NCBI GenBank assembly: GCA_905210525.1
Contig: CAJLXE010000002.1
Location: 1-25,604, forward strand
Length of the DNA stretch: 25,604 nucleotides
Source: an uncultured Clostridia bacterium
GTDB lineage: Bacteria; Bacillota; Clostridia; HGM11327
Direction: 5' to 3'
Positions 22,876 through 25,604 of this stretch are shown here, one piece after another (the stretch's first letter is position 1; each line of letters begins with the position of its first letter). The notes below the pieces were generated by a model, which worked only from the letters and a program-made list of their open reading frames with translations, had not been told where the DNA came from and did no database searches. The translations under genes and the position numbers were made by a program.

Positions 22876-23811
22876 ATGTATAAAATAGGCGTTGATCTCG
22901 GCGGTACAAACATTGCAGCCGGGATAGTGGATGAAAACGGAAAAATTGTATTGTCAGGCTCGACGCCGACTCTTGCCGGCAGACCGTATGAAGAGATAAT
23001 TGCAGATATGGGCAAGCTTATAAACGACCTTATTGCAAAAAAAGGACTTACGGTTGCGGATATAGAATCTGTCGGTATAGGTTCGCCGGGTGCGGTAAAG
23101 AACGGATACGTTGTATTCTCAAACAATCTCGGATGGAGAAACGTTCCTCTTACAAAGGAATTGCAGAAGTACATAAATGTTCCGGTTTATGCTGATAACG
23201 ACGCTAACGTTGCAGCACTTGCGGAAAGCACTTGCGGTGCTTGTAAGGGCTATCTTAATTCCGTTACGGTTACTCTCGGAACGGGAATCGGCGGCGGAAT
23301 CGTTATAAACGGCAAGCTTTACGGCGGTTCTCACGGTGTAGGCGCGGAAATAGGTCATATGAGCATAGTGGCGGACGGCTTGCAGTGTTCATGCGGCGGT
23401 AAGGGATGCTGGGAAAAATACGGTTCTGCTTCGGCGCTTATACGCGAAGGCAGACTCGGCATGGCAAGAGACAGCCAGTCTATGATATACACGCTTGCTC
23501 AGGGCGATGAGAGCAAGGTTACCGCAAAGGTTGTTATAGACGCGGCAAAGGCAGGCGACAAGACGGCTTGTGAAATATTCGATAATTATATAAAATATAT
23601 AACTGTCGGACTTATAAATATAGTTAACTGCTTCGATCCCGATGTTATTGCAATAGGCGGCGGTGTTGCAGCAGCAGGAGACTTCCTCCTTGACGCAATC
23701 AAAAAGAGCTATGAGGAGCACATTTTCTATAAGGATATAGATCATGCAAAGATATGCTTTGCACAAATGGGCAATGATGCGGGCATTGTAGGAGCAGCAA
23801 TGCTTTCATAA
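22876..23811 (+). CDS. glcK: ROK-family glucokinase
   Basis: The 311-aa protein has an N-terminal phosphate-binding loop (GVDLGGTNIAAGI), NNLGWRNVPL, DNDANVAALAE, the GTGIGGGIVING block, catalytic-region H161 in EIGHM and the ROK zinc motif C171-SCGGKGC178. There is no N-terminal helix-turn-helix, so it is a kinase and not a ROK repressor. The probable reaction is ATP-dependent phosphorylation of glucose; fructokinase or N-acetylmannosamine kinase activity cannot be excluded by eye. GGAGG 8 nt upstream sets the start at 22876 over an in-frame TTG at 22846. It lies between hprK and murB, an unusual place for it. Confidence 0.9.
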   Translation: MYKIGVDLGGTNIAAGIVDENGKIVLSGSTPTLAGRPYEEIIADMGKLINDLIAKKGLTVADIESVGIGSPGAVKNGYVVFSNNLGWRNVPLTKELQKYINVPVYADNDANVAALAESTCGACKGYLNSVTVTLGTGIGGGIVINGKLYGGSHGVGAEIGHMSIVADGLQCSCGGKGCWEKYGSASALIREGRLGMARDSQSMIYTLAQGDESKVTAKVVIDAAKAGDKTACEIFDNYIKYITVGLINIVNCFDPDVIAIGGGVAAAGDFLLDAIKKSYEEHIFYKDIDHAKICFAQMGNDAGIVGAAMLS

Positions 23812-23817
23812 AAAACA

Positions 23818-23866
23818 AAGCTCTTTACGCTGTCGTAAACGCTGTTTTCGGCGGCGTAAAGCGCTT
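23818..23866 (+). terminator. Long hairpin after glcK, possible terminator
   Basis: aagctctttacgctg (23818-23832) pairs with cggcgtaaagcgctt (23852-23866), a 15-bp stem with one mismatch and one wobble, 6 nt after the glcK stop. No real T-run follows (gtattataag), so termination would be weak or factor-assisted. Confidence 0.5.
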
Positions 23867-23881
23867 GTATTATAAGCAGAA

Positions 23882-23916
23882 CTTTTCGGCGGCATTTCTC
23901 ACAGGCTGCCAAAAAG
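23882..23916 (+). promoter_or_regulatory. Second hairpin in the glcK-murB gap
   Basis: ctttt-c-ggcggc (23882-23893) pairs with gctgcc-a-aaaag (23905-23916), with one mismatch and one wobble. It has no downstream T-run and lies 46 nt before the murB ATG. No promoter is evident between it and murB, so it may be a leader structure of murB or a processing site. Confidence 0.35.
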
Positions 23917-23962
23917 CTTTGCTTTACAATAAACAACATACGGAAACGGACGTAAATTTAAT

Positions 23963-24871
23963 ATGAATACAGATCCACATATTTTTTCAGGGATTCTGAA
24001 AGAGACATCCATACTTGCCCATGAACCTATGAGCAGGCATACTACATACAGAATAGGCGGTCCCTGCGATGTTATGCTTATACCGGAAAACACAGAGCAG
24101 ATTCTTATGCTGATAGATATATGCAATAAAAAAGGGATACCGTTTTATGTTATAGGCAACGGCTCAAATCTCCTTGTAAGGGACGGGGGAATAAGAGGCG
24201 CGGTAATAAAAATATCAAATAAAATGTCGGCTGTGACGGTTGACGGCTGTACGATAAAGGCTCAGGCGGGTGCGCTGCTCGGAACAATAGTCAGAAAAGC
24301 ATATGAAAATTCTTTAAGCGGACTTGAATTTGCGGCAGGCATACCGGGTTCGTTCGGCGGTGCAGTGACAATGAACGCCGGAGCATACGGTTCTGATATG
24401 AAGCATATAGTGAAGAGCGTATTTGTATGCGACAGAAACGGTTACTGCTTTAATATTGAGGGCGATGAGCTTATGTTCGGCTACAGACAAAGCGTTGTAA
24501 GGCAAAAAAATTTAATTGTTCTTTCGGGCGAAATAGAACTTCAGAAAGGCAAAAAAATCGAAATAAAAGAAAAAATGGACACTCTTACAGCAAAAAGAAA
24601 GGCTATGCAGCCGTTGTCCATGCCGAGCTGCGGAAGTGTGTTCAAAAGACCCGAAGGACACTTTATAGGAAAGCTTATCGAAGATGCGGGACTTAAGGGA
24701 ACATCGGTAGGCGATGCCGAGGTATCACAGCTGCACGCAAACTTTATAGTCAATAAAGGAAATGCAACGGCAAGGGATGTTCTTGAACTTATAGAAGTGA
24801 TAAAGGCGAAAGTAAAAAATACATTCGGAATAGATATAGAGACAGAAGTAATAGCGGTAGGCGAAGATTAA
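23963..24871 (+). CDS. murB: UDP-N-acetylenolpyruvoylglucosamine reductase
   Basis: The 302-aa protein shows the MurB FAD-binding features YVIGNGSNLLVRDGG and GIPGSFGGAVTMNAGAYG, the catalytic serine S225 in CGSVFKRP, and HANFIVN near the C-terminus. The length and the missing extra loop fit the short type II MurB of Firmicutes. It reduces enolpyruvyl-UDP-GlcNAc to UDP-N-acetylmuramate with NADPH in cytoplasmic peptidoglycan precursor synthesis. The start has only a weak GGACG-like site. whiA begins 43 nt downstream. Confidence 0.96.
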   Translation: MNTDPHIFSGILKETSILAHEPMSRHTTYRIGGPCDVMLIPENTEQILMLIDICNKKGIPFYVIGNGSNLLVRDGGIRGAVIKISNKMSAVTVDGCTIKAQAGALLGTIVRKAYENSLSGLEFAAGIPGSFGGAVTMNAGAYGSDMKHIVKSVFVCDRNGYCFNIEGDELMFGYRQSVVRQKNLIVLSGEIELQKGKKIEIKEKMDTLTAKRKAMQPLSMPSCGSVFKRPEGHFIGKLIEDAGLKGTSVGDAEVSQLHANFIVNKGNATARDVLELIEVIKAKVKNTFGIDIETEVIAVGED

Positions 24872-24914
24872 TTCTTTTTGACGCATAACACTGATGAAAG
24901 GAAAGGTTATTCAA

Positions 24915-25604
24915 ATGTCATTTTCAAGCGATGTAAAACGGGAAATCTCAAAAATAACCTGCGAAAAGAAGTGCTGTAAAATTGCTGAGCTTTCCGCATT
25001 GCTGCTTACGTGCGGCAGAATTGTTCTAAAAGGACGTATGCGTCTTGAGGTTGTGGTTGTTACAACCGAAAATAATGTTGCGCATAAAATAATAGAGCTT
25101 GTAAAATCATTGTACAATATAAGCGTGGATATATGTGTGTCCAGAAATATGCGCTTGAATAAGGCAAATAAATACAGTCTTACTTTTTACGACAGCAACG
25201 CGGTAAGGCGTTTGCTTGAGGATACAAGTATAATTTCATATGACGAAGAGGGCTTTTGCTACATAAGCCACAAGGATTGGGAAAAACTGCTTGTGTGCGA
25301 GGACTGCTGCAATGCATTTTTGCGCGGCGTTTTTGCGGGCGCGGGTTCCGTAAACAATCCGGTTAAATATAATCATATGGAATTTGTTATATACGATATA
25401 GATTTCGCCGAGACGTTTGCGGAATATCTTAATTCACGCGATATACACTGTAAAATGCTGGAACGAAAGGGCTTTTACATGGTGTATCTCAAAGAAGCCG
25501 AATGTATTGTGGACGTGCTCAGGGCAATAGGGGCAAATTCCGCACTTTTCAGCTATGAAAATATAAGAATAAAAAAGAATATAAAAAATAAAGTGACGCG
25601 TATA
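24915..25604 (+). CDS. whiA: WhiA family DNA-binding regulator, 3' end outside window
   Basis: The frame is open for 230 codons from ATG 24915 to the window edge. The N-terminus (MSFSSDVKREISKI) and the block FLRGVFAGAGSVNNPVKYNHMEF match WhiA, whose N-terminal half is a degenerate LAGLIDADG homing-endonuclease fold. The C-terminal helix-turn-helix domain lies beyond the window. WhiA controls sporulation septation in Streptomyces and affects cell division and metabolism in Bacillus. AAAGGAAAGG lies upstream with good spacing. In most Firmicutes it follows rapZ and yvcK; here it directly follows murB. Confidence 0.93.
   Translation, partial: MSFSSDVKREISKITCEKKCCKIAELSALLLTCGRIVLKGRMRLEVVVVTTENNVAHKIIELVKSLYNISVDICVSRNMRLNKANKYSLTFYDSNAVRRLLEDTSIISYDEEGFCYISHKDWEKLLVCEDCCNAFLRGVFAGAGSVNNPVKYNHMEFVIYDIDFAETFAEYLNSRDIHCKMLERKGFYMVYLKEAECIVDVLRAIGANSALFSYENIRIKKNIKNKVTRI

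Overview
This window looks like a chromosomal segment from a low-GC, Gram-positive member of the Clostridia. The evidence is a Firmicutes-type housekeeping set (MutS2, an Asp23/FakA/RecG operon, HPr kinase, WhiA, UvrC, MurB), strong AGGAGG-type ribosome binding sites, and cohesin and dockerin modules next to each other. The uronate catabolism genes suggest a plant-polysaccharide (pectin) user, possibly a gut commensal. That habitat, and any assignment below class, is inference. Nearly all genes are on the + strand; I saw no tRNA, rRNA, CRISPR array, transposase or phage gene.

Layout. 1-369 is the 3' end of lgt (prolipoprotein diacylglyceryl transferase), closed by a strong hairpin. 556-1503 is a CPBP-family membrane protease. 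1558-3918 is mutS2, whose consensus promoter sits so close to the ATG that the mRNA is predicted to be leaderless. 3973-6992 is a uxaB-uxaA pair (tagaturonate to altronate to 2-keto-3-deoxygluconate). A promoter and a folded leader of about 236 nt precede 7300-11362, asp23/yloU-fakA-recG.

11578-17002 is the most distinctive part. A secreted 1341-aa protein (transglutaminase-like domain, BspA-like leucine-rich segment, seven InlB/Flg_new-like repeats, C-terminal type I dockerin) is followed 28 nt later by a 456-aa protein with a cohesin-like domain, two cadherin-like beta-sandwich domains, a Pro/Thr linker and a C-terminal transmembrane anchor. The pair looks like a self-contained, non-enzymatic (no carbohydrate-active enzyme) cohesin-dockerin surface display module with its own promoter.

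17107-18886 holds three unlinked small or membrane genes: a minus-strand Cys/Gly/Asn-rich small membrane protein, a YitT-family membrane protein, and a minus-strand anchored protein with a carboxypeptidase-regulatory/CnaB-like domain that overlaps yitT tail to tail.

19220-25604 is a uvrC-(Cof-type HAD)-hprK-glcK-murB-whiA block. It resembles the conserved Firmicutes uvrC/hprK/murB/rapZ/yvcK/whiA neighbourhood, but rapZ and yvcK are absent between murB and whiA, and a ROK glucokinase is inserted after hprK. whiA runs off the end of the window.
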